A stretch of 64,000 nt of DNA from Casuarius casuarius (taxonomy: Eukaryota > Chordata > Aves > Casuariiformes > Casuariidae): positions 5,681 through 69,680 of the forward strand of contig PTFA01000050.1 in NCBI GenBank assembly GCA_003342895.1, in the 5' to 3' direction. The notes below the pieces were generated by a model, which saw only the letters and a program-made list of their open reading frames with translations, had not been told where the DNA came from and did no database searches. Positions 47,208 to 61,300 of this stretch are shown in pieces; position 1 is the stretch's first letter, and each line of letters opens with the position of its first letter. Made by a program: the position numbers and the translations under genes.

Positions 47208-50200
47208 GTATTGCTCCTAGTTGCATTTCTAGTAAAATCTTATGCACAAGAAAAGTTAGTCTTCTATCAGCACTGACTCAGTTTTATTAAAATTAGTCTA
47301 AAATGCTATAATGAATTAAAAATTAATAGTTTTATTTGACACATTCTCCTACATTTCACTTACTTGAAACTGAATGCCATGAAACTGATTTCTGATTTTC
47401 TGATTCTGTTTCAGTTAAATATTTTTATCTTGCTGATGTATGTGGCATGGATTACCATACCGTATTTTAACATGCTCTAACAACATATCAGCAGATATGT
47501 AAAAAAGTGAGTTAATAATGTAAATGTCTGCTACCATGCTGCTTTGTAAAACCATTCTTAATTTAATCCATACACTAAGTGTGCTTTCCAGTTACAAAAA
47601 TTTATGATAAGTATCAGGCAGAAGTGAAACCGTGATACAGAATTGTGACTGATGTAAAACAGACACACACAATGAGTAGCATTAGGACACTTACTTTGAA
47701 GTTTGTTAAAACCAGTAAAGTGATATCCACTTTAAGTGAAACCTGCTGTTACAGATACCTACTGGATTTGGGGAACATTTCACTTTTGAACTTACTCCTT
47801 GCACTCTCCTTACCATTTGCTATGTTTTTTTTTGTTGGGTTTTTTTTTTGTTGTTTTTTTAATGTAGCTATATGTAGAAAGGTTAAAATAGCTGACCTAC
47901 TCAAAAACCTTATTATCTTTGTTCATAGATAGTACCACGTATTCAATATCTGCAAAAAAAAACATTTCTTCAAATACCTTTTAGAAATTAGCTTGATATA
48001 ACTGTGTGAAGTTGAAACAAATAGCAGCTTACTTCTATTCAGTAGTTCCATTGCTAAATATGAACAATGGAAGAAATAGAGTCATTTATAAAAGAGTTTT
48101 GAGAATGACAAAGCAACCAATTGGGCTGGTCACTCTGGATAAACTTTTAGTGTCCTGTTGACATTGCTGGCGATAATTTGAACCCTAGGGATGGGTTGCA
48201 GGCAGTGTGAACCATGCCAGTTAAATGGGCAGGTGGAAGGAAACAGGTGTCTCTTTCAATTCATGCCCGTTTATTTTATGGAGAATAGGCAAAGTCCTGG
48301 TTTCCTGAGCACCGCCAAGATTCAGCTGTGAGAAACAGTTCAGCATTCCAAGATCTAATATAAATACGTATGTATTTATTTGGTGGATATATATTGCATG
48401 AAGACTTACTCCTGCGTGAGTGTTAACAGTGATGCATGAAGTAGGGCTGTGAATTACAGGACTGTCATTAAACAGAATTCTCTTCTAACATTGCCATTGT
48501 GTTTATACATATATTCTGGATAGAGAATTATGTATTTTTAACAGAATAGAACATACTAGAATTCTCCCTTAATCATATGAAAGAAATAATGCGGTTATGT
48601 GAAATGGGCTGAAAAAGCTGGTTTCTGGAGAGGCCGAAGTGGGCCGGGCTCTTGGGAATTTGTTCTCGCCTAGGTAGTACGTGCACACCGTTGTAACAGG
48701 ACTGGCTGTTAGACACTGTCTGTGTGGTTGGTGTTTGCGTGTAGTTATTCGCTTGTAAAATGATGAGAAAAAGCTCAGGCTGATGACTTTGTTCTGGTTC
48801 ATGAAAAGGACTATTTGAATGATGTGTGGTGTTTGAGTGAAGTGTGTTAATTGTGTTCTGTGTGTGTCTTGATAAGCTGATAACATACTTTCATCTGTCA
48901 TAAACTTTGGGACTTGTATATTCTGGGGGTAGCTCGCTGTCCAGGGTTTCTCCTAGAAGGTTTTTTTTAATATTGATTTCATAATCTCAGCCGAGCATTT
49001 TTAAGCAAGAGTTGCAAACCCTGTTACTTCTGGGGGGACCATGCGAAAGGGATTTCCATGGGTGGAGCATTTTCTGTTTGCTGGTAAACTGGTGCCTGCG
49101 TCTTGCAATTCTGTGAGCATTGGGCTGTTACAGGAATTGGCACCTCCTGCTTCAGCTAATGGACAGAAGCAGCTTGGTGGCCTGCAGTCTGTGTTGTTCT
49201 TCTGACAACTTACCATAGTAGCCATAACTTCTAGGTAGTTATTTCTGTGGCTTCAATCAGAACTGCGGCTGTCATGGGTAAAAATGAGAAAAAACAAAAG
49301 CAGTAGAATGCTTAGATGAATACTGCAAAATTACAATCAGATTCCCCTTGGATTTTCTCTTAAACTTAAAAATGCATCTGCTTCAGCTGTACTTAGGAAC
49401 ACTTGAAAATTCTGTTGCCAAAACTGCAAGCTGGGATTGAATGTGCTCCTCCGTACTTGAATATTTGTGCTAGCATTAGCTGTACTCTAAATGGGCTGCT
49501 TGACACAGAAGGCTCAGAGTCTGCAAGGCTCCTCACCTCACTCCTGGCATGGAAGCAATTAAATAAACCAGGAAAATGTCATCCCTCAGAATTAGAACTG
49601 TACCTGCACATGCCAACTGTGGTGGCGTAAAGGCAAAAAAGAATTAAATAGAAATTCAGCTTAATTGTCCAAGGAATGATAAATCAATCAAGCATGTTCA
49701 CTTATGTCTTAAGAGCAGAAGATTTAATGTTGCTGGATATATCTCAGGTTCTTCGGCAGCTTTGATTCCCTCTTGCTGAGAGTTTTTAGCAGCTCTCATG
49801 ACTTTTCCCCTTGTTTCTTGCAATTGGGAGGAACGTTTGTGCAAACCCGGCGCTGTGCGACTCACACGGCTCTTGCACGTGTACATGCTTTGAAGCAAAA
49901 GCATGTAGTTAGCCATGTATAAACAACTCAGAGAAAAGTAATTTGCAAAATCAATTAACTTAGAAAAAGTAAGCTTAGAGAAACAGTGTCCAGTTAATCG
50001 TGTGAGCAGAGAAAGAGATTGAATTTCCTGAGTTATAAATTTACTATGTATAATCTTGTTCGTCCCAGTAGACAGTGTGGGTGTACCTATCTTCTGCGTA
50101 GTGGCCTGTGTGCGTTCCCCTCTGCCACGCTGCGGTCTAGTCCAGTGAATCGGGACAGGTGACTTGGGAATAAGCTAAGTCCAAACTGGTGCTGCAACTC

Positions 50201-51504
50201 GAATCCCTTTCTGTGTAGTGATGTTTGTTTTTTGAGGACAACTGGCTGGAAGGACACAGGCAAATCATAACTGACAGACTGGAAGATAGTTTGTTGTGCT
50301 CTGACTGACAGGGAATTTGATCAGTCTCTGACAAGAACAGCACCCCTTTCGGTTTGCTTTAGATCACACATTTCTCTTCAGAACCCATTGTCACAAAGCT
50401 GCTCGATAACTTTCCGAGAAGACTGTATGACAAGCAGAGCAGCAGCAGGGACGAACGCAGCCATCCATTTTTACTATTGCTTTGGTGAAATGCCGGCCTT
50501 AAAAGCCTACATTTCTTCACATGCAAGAATTGAGATTTTGGGCCACACTTGGTTTAGCTGCTTTGTCACGTGAAAGTCGAAAGTAGGGATGAAGTTGGCC
50601 TCGTCTCTTCCCCTTAAACTTTCCTGTGCAGAAGTGGAATCACTAGCCGGCACAGGGTCTTCCTGGATCCCTTTTCACCCTGCGCACTGTCTACCGAACG
50701 AATGCAACACCGTCGGTGTGAAGCTGGAAAAGGATGTTCAGGTTGTGTAAAACCTCTCTTCCCCTGTGCACTGTTCTTTCTCTGGAGACCTCCTTGGACT
50801 CTTCCAGCTTACGCACATATGTTAAAGATTTGCACAGATAGCTAGGTGACCAGGGTAGAAATGCTACTGCCATTGTCTGCTAGCTGCTTTTGTATTTTTC
50901 CATTGTTGTCTGCAGTTCAATTAAAAATATAAAATCACTGTAGCTTTAGAGAGAGCTTAGCTAGAATTTGATGGTTAGATGAACTTTTTCTTTTGTTTTC
51001 AAAAGGCAATTCAGTGGTAAAGAGAAAATAGACACTGCATCCCGATAGGACTTTTTTTTAGAAAATAGCAACTATGATGTCCTCAGAAACTGTGCTTTAG
51101 AGTGGTATTTCAGTGACCTAAGCAGAGCTGCTGTACAGGTGACTGTGCACAGGGTTCACGTTTGGCTGATTAACCAGACCAGTGCAAGCCGTATCTATCA
51201 GGATTAGTTCCCTGGAGTGGCACTGGGAAACTTTCTGTAACGTGGCTTTACTCTGAAGAGAGACCATGTGGGGAAGACAAGGGCTGCTGAAATATAGAAT
51301 ATACATTCACAATGAGTGCAAAATGAGGATGTCACTGCAGTAGTACCGGATTTGTATTAACTTCTTTTATCTAGAGGTCATTTTTGAAGAAGAATAGTCA
51401 TCTTGCTGTGTAGAATAGTTACCATATACCTGTTTTGCTGAGTTATGGCAAAAGTACCTGAAAAACGTAGTAATTCACTGATAGCGTTGTAAGATACAAG
51501 AGAT
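47208..51504 (+). other. Intronic or intergenic AT-rich sequence, no gene seen
   Basis: T-tracts at 47826-47861 and AT-rich unique sequence. There is no exon pair with coding support. Open frames at 48569-48901, 49403-49630 and 50137-50343 show no splice or domain evidence. Confidence 0.35.
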
Positions 51505-51590
51505 TTAATTGCCTTGTTTTACAGATGGGAAACTAGGGCCTCAGGAGTTTCAAGTTAAATATTGACACAGGCCTGGGATCTGACTTTTTT
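51505..51590 (-). repeat. MIR-like fragment, reverse orientation
   Basis: TTGCCTTGTTTTACAGATGG, GAAACTAGGGCCTCAGGAG and GACACAGGCCTGGGATCTGA match the reverse complement of the MIR 3' half (CATTTTACAGATGAGGAAAC, TGAGGCTCAGAGAG). Confidence 0.6.
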
Positions 51591-53223
51591 CAGAGAATTC
51601 AGAGCATTGCACAAGACTCCATATTCTCAAAACCCAACTCCCGTTGCCTGCTCAAGCTTAAGGCATGTGCTTGGATCACTTAGAAACGAGAAAGGCACAA
51701 TACGAAGAGTTTGGATTAGGTGCCTTGTCTGTTATTACAGTGGAGTCTTCTTTTGCTACTTTTGTATTTTTATTGCAATTTCTTAGGGTTTTTGAGTACA
51801 TTGGCTTAAAGAATTAAGTAATGCTTAGTGTTTCTGCTCAGTACTGTACCCCACATCGGACAGTAGGGACTCCACATGTTCTGGGTGAGACTGCCTGCAT
51901 GGAATATGGGGCTTAGCTGCAATCCTTACTGCAGTCTTTACTGGCAGTTTTGCTTCCAGGTCGAGCTAAAACCCACAGAAGTCTGAATCATTTTTGCTTG
52001 ACTCATTCTTGCCCTGTGTGCGCCAGTCTTGCCTGGCTTCAGGCTCGTCTCCTCCCATCTTGTTGTCCCTTTCTTTTTCTCTTAATGTAGCTAATTCTGG
52101 GTTACAGGTGTGTTCCCCCCACTCCCCCAACTGTATTTTAGTAGCAGTTTCCTTGTCCGGTTCCTCTTACTGTATGAATTCCAGTCCCTCCTTCTCTTTC
52201 TTTTTTCCTGCTCTCCATGTTCTCACCCAGAAGGAATCTCCCCTTTGTCCTGGCCCCTCAGCAGATCTCTCCGCTGCCCTCTCTGCTTTGCGGTCATCTA
52301 CCCAGCCTCTGTTTTCCTCTCCCTTCAGAGAACAGACCCTTGCAGCAGGAGTGTACACACAAAGGAGCTTTTACCTTCTCATTTACTTTAATTTTAAATT
52401 TGGGGCTTCTGCACATCTGAACCGTGCAATCACTGTGATTACACAAATGCTGCTAAATTTAACTCTGGCTGTGATGAACTGCCCAATATGTGAGAAAGAA
52501 AATCAGATTTGTCCCTGGGGGAGTTTCTTCCCTCCAAGATGACTAGCTGAGGTGAAATTCTGTTTCCTTTTTTTTAAGCTTTGACTTTTATTCCTGTGCT
52601 GGATTTTCTTTTTTTCTTTCTTTTTTCCTACCAAAAGTCAAAAGCTCATAACTTTTTTTTCAAGAAACATCCTCTCTTTGCTGGTTTCTTGTCCTAAAAA
52701 TGTGGTTTGTGTTTTTCTGTTTCTTCGCTGTCCAGACCACATTCTCGGTTTTGGGGAAGTAGATTGATCTGGCAGTGTAATACATTCTGACTAATTTTTC
52801 TGGCATCTCTATGATCATGATTTCCTAATGTTATCATTGAATTGTCGTCAGTGCCAGAAATTTGAAGGCAACTTGTTCTTCAAAGTGTACTACATGCACA
52901 AAATATTTTTTTCCTTTTTTTAATCTCTAAAGCTCTTATTATGGTTAGGCTCTTAAAAAGGATTTGACAGTATGCAAGGATGTATATAAAAGACCTTTGC
53001 TTTTGCTGTCTGTTCCTCAGCATTTCTTGTATGTGTTGTTTGGGATTTTGATCCCCAAAAGATTAGGTTGGATTAATATTTTGTTTTCCTTTCAACCATG
53101 TAAATACTGAGTGGCAAATATGAAACAAAATCCTCGCTCCTATTAAAATACAGCAGGACTTAATAGCATCTTAGAAAATAACCTTAAAAATTTTTTTTTC
53201 CCCACAAAAGGTTAACTAAATAT

Positions 53224-53315
53224 GGCCCCAGTTCTGCAAAGGATTTACTCATGTTTAGTTTTACATACCGTGCATTGACTTTCAATGGCATACTGCATAA
53301 AATAAAGTTTCACTG
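53224..53315. mobile_element. Decayed MITE-like element related to 27104-27205
   Basis: It begins GGCCCCAGTTCTGCAAAGGA, then TTTACTCATGTTTAG, a central CATTGACTTTCAATGG (an interrupted palindrome, 53273-53288) and TACTGCATAAAAT. This is the layout of the archosaur/turtle palindromic element whose core is CCATTGACTTCAATGG. The right terminal repeat is lost. Confidence 0.5.
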
Positions 53316-56300
53316 AGTCTTTCAATAGCATGGTCTAAACGACTGCCCAACATGATGCTCTATATCATTACACTAAAAAGAGTTTTGCCAGAGAAAGCAC
53401 TCTCATGCCCCTGGTTGTATGGCTACTTATCACTTAAATCTTTTTTTGAGGTCAGCAGATGACACTTTCTTTATGTTTCACCTGAGGTAAAGTTGGCAGC
53501 TTTTCTCTATTACTTGTTTTACTGAATTTTCACCAAAATATTATCCTTTGAGTAGAAAGCAAAAAGACTCATCTATCTTTATGTAAGACACTTTTCTGGA
53601 ATTCTCTGATAAGGGAAAAGTTACCGGCTAGTAGTTTATCAACAGAATCTTATTCATTAAGTAGGTAATTAAGATTACAGCATGTACCCCAATATTGGGA
53701 TTAAAAAGGAAGAAAACATATAAAAAGAAGTATTGATGATGAGGTTTTTACTCCCCCATGATTTAAAAAGAAAAATGTAAGATTAAGAAAGCATTGAAGA
53801 CTGGCTTTTTTAATGGTCCTTTTCTGGTTCTTGATGAATGTGAGTGACTTTAAGAAAATTCCAATTCTGTATCATAAAGGTAAAATTGTCACCAGATGCA
53901 TCAGATATAAATAGATCTGAAAAATACCAAAGGCAACAGAGATAACTGAATTAATAAATAAGTTCACTGTATATTTACATTTAGCTTAAGTGCTGTTGTA
54001 AAATTTACTTCAAAAAGCAGTAAAACTTTCCTTCAAAAAGAACTTTTCATTTGTCCGATTTTAATGGCAAAGCAGTAGGCAGTAAGCTAGTCAGATTGCT
54101 TACATGCAATTTAGGAAGCAGATGGTGCAGAATAGCAGTGCCACAAAACGAATCTCTTGGTTCTCTTGGGATAGCCTTCCTTGGTTGAACAGTGAGAAAA
54201 CAGATACAAATATGCATACAGGTATTTTGGCACATGCAAAGGAGCAGAGGTGTTTTCAGCAATGTGGACAGACATTACTATTACCGGGGATTCACTTTGT
54301 CCCTGTCCACTATGGCTCTCTTCTTCCATTCTTATGGGACAAAACAGCAGAACAAATGGAGCTGGCTACCGGAGCATTGCCCCATCGCAATTCTGTGTGC
54401 GAGGAGGTGTCTCCTCTTGAGAGGCAACCAGCAGAGAGATGCACAAAACTGCAAATGAAGCAGGAAGCTCTCCTGGCCTCTGGGACCAGAAGCTGTAATG
54501 AAGTGATCGGGAGCGTGGTTTCACAACGGTTTAAGCCAATCTATATGAGGGTATCATGGTCCTCCACTCTCAACTACCCATCCCTGTCCTCTAACTGAGA
54601 CTGGCCCTGGTGCTCTGATCAGCAGTGAGCTGGTTGCAGGAGGTAAATTGATGGTAAACTAAATCAAAAAAAAAAAAAAAAAAGTAGTTTTGAGTTGCTC
54701 ATAACATTACAGTGCTTGGTGGTAGTCGGTGGTAGAAACCTACTAGAATTCTGTTACTCTGCAGTAACGTGTGCGTAACCACAGGTTCTCTGTGGGTAAG
54801 GCAGATGTGAAATGATGCGAGTCAGTGCCACGAGGGCTTTGCTTCCTTTGTAAGCATCTGGGATGCTTCTAACATGTTGAGCCAGGTGGGAAGTGGCATG
54901 GGGTGAGCTCTGGGTCACATGGTCAGGAGGTAGCTGGAAACAGCTTCATCGAAAGGTGGCAATCTTCATCGGATTCCTGGATTCCTTTTAGCACAAGGCC
55001 TCGTGCCATCACACTGATCACACCTGCCTGAAGCCATCCCTTCATGCATTGCCTATAAAGGCACTTCACAAAGGTATAAAATAGGTGGCAAGGTGCCTGT
55101 TCCTTGCTAGTACAAAATCCAGAAGAGAAGAGCCAGTGTCTTGCTCTGTTTTGCAAGGAAGTTCCAGGATCGATCTCAGTCTGGAGTCCTGAAATCCCTT
55201 CTGCAACTGGGCATATCTGAGCTTTCTGCCACAGAACTGAGCAGGAATCATTCATGTACAACATGGGCTTTGAGTGAGGGAGCGGTGATATCCCCGTTTC
55301 CCTATCAATTAATATTCTGTGCTATGAATACTTAAGCTATAGAAGACTTGCTGAATATCCCCCTGCCGCCTCCAAGGAGGTATATTCAAAAGACCTCTCC
55401 AGTTTTCTGGGAGAATGTGATAATGGTCCACGTGTCGTTCTGTATGATGGGAGCCTTCCTCCATCTTTCTGCCCTTCCATGAAGAATGCAGGTTCTTGAG
55501 AGCCATGGCTTTTGCTTTGCTCTTTGAGTAGTTAGGGCACTCGCCTTGCTGTAGCAAAGAACTGGGTGCATCTGTAGAAATGTAAAATGTGTTAGTAATG
55601 TAGGGACCTTGAGCCTCTGCCTGTGGGTGTGTACGAGGGAGCACTAGTCACTCTTTGCAGATACCTGTCCAAGCGGGGCTCAGATGGAAGAATGCCCCGA
55701 TTCTGATCGAGTTTAGATCCAGTATTGCTCAATGCTAAAGCATGAGCAACAGCAGGCACCTGGGACCTATATAGAAGAAAAATGTCTTTAGAGTATAAAG
55801 ATGAGTTGCTGTCTAGGTGAAGCAGCTATCACACTGAAGTTTCCAGGATAATAATTTTGCGTTAGTCCTCCATATTTCACCTATATAGAAAATGGCTTTT
55901 AAGCATTTTTTTTAATGCTCTCTATTGTAACGAAGTTGGAAAGTGTGTTTAAGAGGTCAAGATTAAGGCTATTTTTTTTTGAGTGTATAAGCTGATTATC
56001 ACCGCTCTTAACTGTGCATGGGTCTTCTAAAGGTGTTTGGTATTGGTTCCCATTGAGCAGGAGTGCAATTAGAAAGCATAGTGTTGAGTACTTTGGAAAG
56101 TGCTAAACCAAAGTTTGGACCATAAGGTAAGGGAATGGTTGCATAAGTGTGCCTTGGCAGCTCGTTCCGTACCCAGCCATAAGGATTTCGAATGTTTCAA
56201 TACACTTCTCTAATTTGTACAATTTACACTAAAGGAAAAAACCTCTTTGAGAGAGAGCGGAGAAACATACCCTTGTTTACAACTGTGGTGTTCTTCCGTA

Positions 56301-56856
56301 AGATGGGGACACTTTAATGTCACTTTTTCCAGCATGTCTTTCTGCAGCTGGTCCTTCAACTTTGACAAAAATCTGTGCCCTACAGCCCTAAAGTGTCCTC
56401 CTCCCCCTGGCAGATTGCAGTATTTCGCTTTCCCAGCTGATTAGTGGCTGTTACATTTTTCTCTTGCTTTTTATTGTTTCTTGGGAAGAAATAAGCACGT
56501 TTTAAGGTTGCTTTACATTGATGCAACAATGCATGAGGGGAGTTGAGGGTGGGAATTTACTTGAAACTTCTCTAATGTTACACTGAGTAACATGGTCTCT
56601 CTCTCGCGCTGTTTGTTTGTTTTTTTGTTTTAGTGAAACTTGGGTTCCAGTGGTTGTCTGAGTTTAGTGAAAATATGTTTAAAAAAAAATTAGCTGTTTC
56701 CTTGCTTCAGATACTTTATATGTAAGCCAAGGTACCTTTCATTAAGGAATATCCATTTGTGAAAAGTACCTGAGGGCTTATTGCATAGAGAACAACTTTA
56801 GAAAAACATATTGTATTATAAATTCACATTTCTGTCTTGATCCAAATTAATTTTCA
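53316..56856 (+). other. AT-rich noncoding sequence, no gene seen
   Basis: It includes an 18-base A-run (54666-54683) and several open frames of 60-164 codons, such as 54104-54598. None has splice signals, domain features or CpG support. No recognisable transposon other than those listed. Confidence 0.35.
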
Positions 56857-56870
56857 AGTGTAGACAAGCC
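56857..56870 (+). repeat. DNA-transposon end remnant (AGTGTAGACAAGCC)
   Basis: AGTGTAGACAAGCC followed by TTTAGAG resembles the terminal sequence of non-autonomous DNA elements common in turtle, crocodilian and bird genomes. Only this end is recognisable. Confidence 0.4.
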
Positions 56871-57479
56871 TTTAGAGTTGCTAAACTCTGTGTTTATAAA
56901 GTAGCTATGGCATCTGTGAGAAAATAACACATTTAGAGACATGATCTTTTTCAAAGAAGTCTAGCTAAATTTTTCTATTTTAGATTTAAAAAACAAAACA
57001 AAACAAAAAACAAAAAAACCCTCTTTATGTGCCTGACTGGACAATACTTTAGAAATGGTGAAGTGACAGTGGCATATCCAAAATGAAAAGCCTTTCCATT
57101 TGCACTGTAGCAATGAGGACTCCTTCACCTTTCCCAAATTATTCTTCAAGTTTATACAGCTTTTTTTTAAAGACTCAAAATAAGTACATTTAATTCTAAT
57201 CTAACAGTGTATGTTTGAACCTTGATTTCTGAAATCAGATGAAGTAGGAATACCTGCTGGTAGTGACAGAGCTGCTTTGAACAACTGATGGAGATCGTTA
57301 TAAGAAAAAAAAAAAGTACAGGAAAAATAAAGATTCAAAATCATTTACAATGTAATCCTGGGTTTGCTTTCCCCACAGTGTAACTCTGAATAAATATGAT
57401 TAGAGGCAAAATGGCTGGAGAGGACTTTTACACAAGTTTTTAATACCAGGCACAATTGGGCTTCTAATAGTCTAAGGAA

Positions 57480-57640
57480 TAGCTGTACTTGAAAGTTAAT
57501 TTGGATTCATGCAGGGTCTGAATTTAAAGTAGGATAGATATTTCTGAATAACTATATTCTTATTCCAGAATAAAAGTGTCCACATGTGAAGTTATTCAGA
57601 AATAGCTATTTCAGAACAACCTATTTGTATCCAAGCCCTA
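57480..57640. mobile_element. Inverted-repeat DNA element with perfect 15-bp arms
   Basis: TATTTCTGAATAACT (57539-57553) and AGTTATTCAGAAATA (57590-57604) are exact reverse complements, separated by 36 nt containing TTCCAGAATAAAAGTGTCCA. Read on the minus strand, it begins AGGGCTTGGATACAAATAGG, like a transposon terminus. It has no coding capacity. The outer limits are approximate. Confidence 0.6.
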
Positions 57641-57988
57641 AATCTGTGCCTGTAGGCTGCTAATGGAGAAACAAAGAATGGTTATCAGCCAACAGGATCT
57701 CTCACGAAATCTCTTCCTTCCAAAACCTGAAAAAAACCTTCCCAATATGTAACATTTTAATTTAACTGTGTATGTCCTGATTTTATTTCTACTCAACTGA
57801 AAGGAAATCTTTCTGATTAGCCCATAGAGCTTAAGTGAAAATTTTGATGTTCTCATCATTTTGTTAGGCTTCATTAAAAACAAGTCTTTCATTTTAAAAT
57901 CTTGTTTATAATATTTGTTCCGAAGCATTTTTGGTTTTAGAGTAAAAATGTGAAAGTCCAGTCAGGAAGAGAAAGGACTAACAATACT

Positions 57989-58004
57989 CCATTGATATCA
58001 ATGG
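57989..58004. repeat. Perfect 16-bp palindrome CCATTGATATCAATGG
   Basis: Self-complementary across its whole length. It resembles the central core of the MITE family seen at 53224-53315, so it may be all that remains of a third copy. Confidence 0.6.
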
Positions 58005-59953
58005 GCAGAGATTTTGCAATGAAGCTCTAGGAAGAAACTTGGGCATTTCCCCGTCTTTGCGTTTGACGCTAGTGTATGAATCCCCAAACGCAGGAGGTCC
58101 GCTCCAGGTTTGCAGATGGAGACTCGCGGTCTCTGTGGGTCGTAGAACGTGGGGACTCTGAGATGCTTCACGACCTCGCTTTGCAGAGCTGGCTTGTGCA
58201 AGGGCCAAGCTGCCCGCACTTGGTATCAGTTACAGAAAACTCATGTGCAATTTGAGTCATTACATCGCTGCTGAATGTAATGCCTCCTCCTCGTAGCGAT
58301 AGGATTGGCAGGATCAAACTTTGTGTTTCACAAGTTCCTTCTTTCTGTTTGCGTATATTTAAAAATCTTAGTATAGCATGTCTTGTACTCTAGAATAGGT
58401 CTGCATAACCCTAGATCAAACCGCAAATTTCCAGCTTCTGTGCAGAAATGGTTGCTAGCATATGTGGATATAAGTGTAGCAAGATATTTGCTTACCATAG
58501 ATATTCAACTTATTTGCACTGGAAAAATACAGATACTGTACAGCAGCAGGTTTCAGAAATAAAAACTGGGGTAACTTGTGGGCCTCCACTCAGAATAAAC
58601 ACCAGAAGGATTTAGAAGGTATGTTGTAACATAGCCATTACAAGTAGCCGTTATATTACTGATACTGCACTTCTGCCTGATGGAGATCTATTACTGCAAT
58701 ATCCAAATACCTGAATATGTATTTAGACATGCAGCGTATTGCACAGGCAGGCAATGATGCATCCATGTGGAGGCCCTTGAAATCAAACCACCTCTGGAGG
58801 GATCCAACTATGTGCTTCCATCCTCTGAGTTACAGGGTCTGAGTCTTTTATTTTGATATGCAGTTGGGTTGGGACTGGGATTCATGCCTGGTCATTGGTT
58901 GCGTCTTACAGCTATAACACCTGCTTTTCAGCTGTGGTGTCTGGTGTGTATGCCGGATTTATTACCCATATAGCTTCTCTTTCTTTTTTAGAAAATATAT
59001 TAAAAATGTGCTTTATAAATTGCTAATAAATGGAATATCTTGTATACATCCTGGGCTATTATCCTCCAGTCCTGCCAAAAGTTGGGGTATATTCTGAAAG
59101 CATTAGGATGACGGCATCATTGCCTTGAAGGCTGTTGTCTACTTTTGCTAAAATAATGGCTGAAAACTGCGTTACAATGCACAGAATAATTCCAAAAGCA
59201 TGTGTAGTTGCTGTGGTTATATTTGTGACACCTGAGAGTTAGCATGTTCTGAAATATAAGACTGCAAGGTAGGACTACTGCAGCACACAATTCCCTGAGT
59301 ATTTCTGTGAACTGATTCTATAGTGGAAATAAGTTTCTTTGTGTCAGCTTGAAGTTTTAATACTTGCCCTTTTTAAGATTCTATCAGTATCATAAGATTA
59401 GGTTGTTTATCTAGGGTAGAGTATGATAGTTATTTTTGCTTTACCAAAAGCCAATTACATAGGTTGGTTCCAGTCCCTCGCTAAATAGCTTTTTCTTTTG
59501 GCATTAATTTTAATGTTTAAGTAGCATGTGCATTTTCTTAAGGCTGCATAAAGATATGTATAAGTAGAAGGCTACTTTGGTTGGGAAGATCCAATGCTCA
59601 GTGAAGCCTTTCGCATATATAGAATACTGAATATCTAAACCATTATTTAGCATCAGAATCAGTTATGGTTGTCTGACTGATGGACAATCTTTTCCTGACC
59701 CAGTCTCTTTGCAAGTGACCTATACTGTCTAGACAGTTGCGTATTATTTATACATTCATTTCAGATTTATAGTTCTTTTAACTAAAGTTGAGGGTGTTAG
59801 TTTGCCAATGACTTCATATCCGTGTTGCTACTTGAAACAGGCTGGAACAAAAACAGACACTTGAAGAAAAAGCTACACAGTCTCTTTCCATCCTTATGCA
59901 TTGTTTACTTGTTCACCCTTTCCCACCCTGTCTCTTCACCTCCCTCCCGCCCT

Positions 59954-60032
59954 NNNNNNNNNNNNNNNNNNNNNNNNNNNNNNNNNNNNNNNNNNNNNNN
60001 NNNNNNNNNNNNNNNNNNNNNNNNNNNNNNNN
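59954..60032. other. Assembly gap (79 N)
   Basis: A run of N preceded by a pyrimidine-rich stretch (CACCCTGTCTCTTCACCTCC). The gap interrupts AT-rich noncoding sequence, and its true length is unknown. Confidence 1.
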
Positions 60033-61269
60033 CAAAGATCTGAGATCAATTCTGGTTGATCCCATTGGTTCATTGGGGAATCACTAAACCAATTTTCAAG
60101 TCTAAAATGTCACAACTGAAACAAAAGAACTGCTCTAGGGAGCTATTTCCCGCAGGGTGGAAGGGAGGCCATGTTAAACCAGGTTTGGATGTGCTGTGTA
60201 TGATGGAGGGTTCCACAAAAGCAACCTGCGAGAGCCCTTCTTAACATACACATTTCTTTTCAGAGTCAGGATCTTGACTCCTTTAGGAGTGAGGAAAAAA
60301 GAGCATGAAATAATGCAGTGCTGCTGCAGTTAGCTGCGGTTCTGCTCGAGACTTCCAGCTGCCAGCAGTCTTTGCAACTGCATGGTGTTATGTGTCCATT
60401 ATTTTGAAGTTATGAGGAAACAACATAAGAAATTCCTATCTACTTTTAAACTATTCACACAGTCGTATATCAAAGGTTTGTCAGCTATGCTCTCTTAGGT
60501 AAAGTGATCTCTTTAGTTTTTGTTTGTAGGCATATAGAAATAGAAGCACATATGCACATGTATGCATGACAACAGAGAGACTATCAGAGCATGTCAGAGA
60601 AGATATATGGGTTTGTTATGAGCTGAAGGTTGTGCCAACAAGACGAGAGCTGGAGGGAGCAATAAATCCTCACCATCTCCTCTCTTCTTTTGCAAATGGC
60701 TGATGTTTTAGAAAGGGCTTTGGGAATCGGAGAATATTTATCTTCTAGGTTGAGCCTGTTGCTTCTGTAAAGACTGGTGCTCAAGTTGCTCTAAATCCTC
60801 ACAGTATGTTAATTTTGTTTTGTTTTACACCGCGCCTTTACTTAGGGATATTAGGTTGAGGAATACCATCCTGGAAGGGTAGTTTCTCTGGTTTCAGGAC
60901 TGCTAAGTTGGGCTGGTTAGCAGGGCTGAGGACGGGTGTCTTGCTGCCCTGCCCAGCCTGCTGCCCCCGGTTGGTTCAGCAGTCTCTGATGCGATCCCAA
61001 CGCGACCCGTGAGTAATCGTGGTAGCAGTTATAAAGGCGTTGTTATCAAATGGCACTGACAAACAAGGAGGAAGAGGCAGGAAGAGACATATGACAGATT
61101 CCAAAAGTCAAAGGAAAGAAATCAAAGAAATAGTCAAAAAGGCATTATCAGTTACTGCACACAATCCATCGAGTCTTACAACTGCACACAACTCCTTCAG
61201 TCTTGCAACTCAAGTAGTGTCCTACCTGAGAACATCTGAAGATTTAAGATTTTCTCTTACAAATACCTG

Positions 61270-61300
61270 GTGTGTGTGTGTGTGTGTGTGTGGTGTGTGG
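61270..61300 (+). repeat. (TG)n microsatellite
   Basis: Eleven perfect TG units followed by interrupted GTGTGTGG and a C-rich run. Likely length-polymorphic. Confidence 0.95.

Noticed and set aside
51994..52542. 182-codon open frame ending in CPICEKENQICP, suggestive of a zinc knuckle
   Set aside because: The Cys pairs are isolated with no second half of a zinc-binding domain, and the frame runs through pyrimidine-rich low-complexity sequence.
54104..54598. 164-codon plus-strand open frame
   Set aside because: Composition is not protein-like (mixed Cys/His/Trp, no pattern), another frame is open over the same bases, and there are no splice or promoter signals.
56061..56126. Exon-like segment with donor CATAAG/GTAAGG
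   Set aside because: All three frames contain stops and the acceptor has a poor pyrimidine tract.
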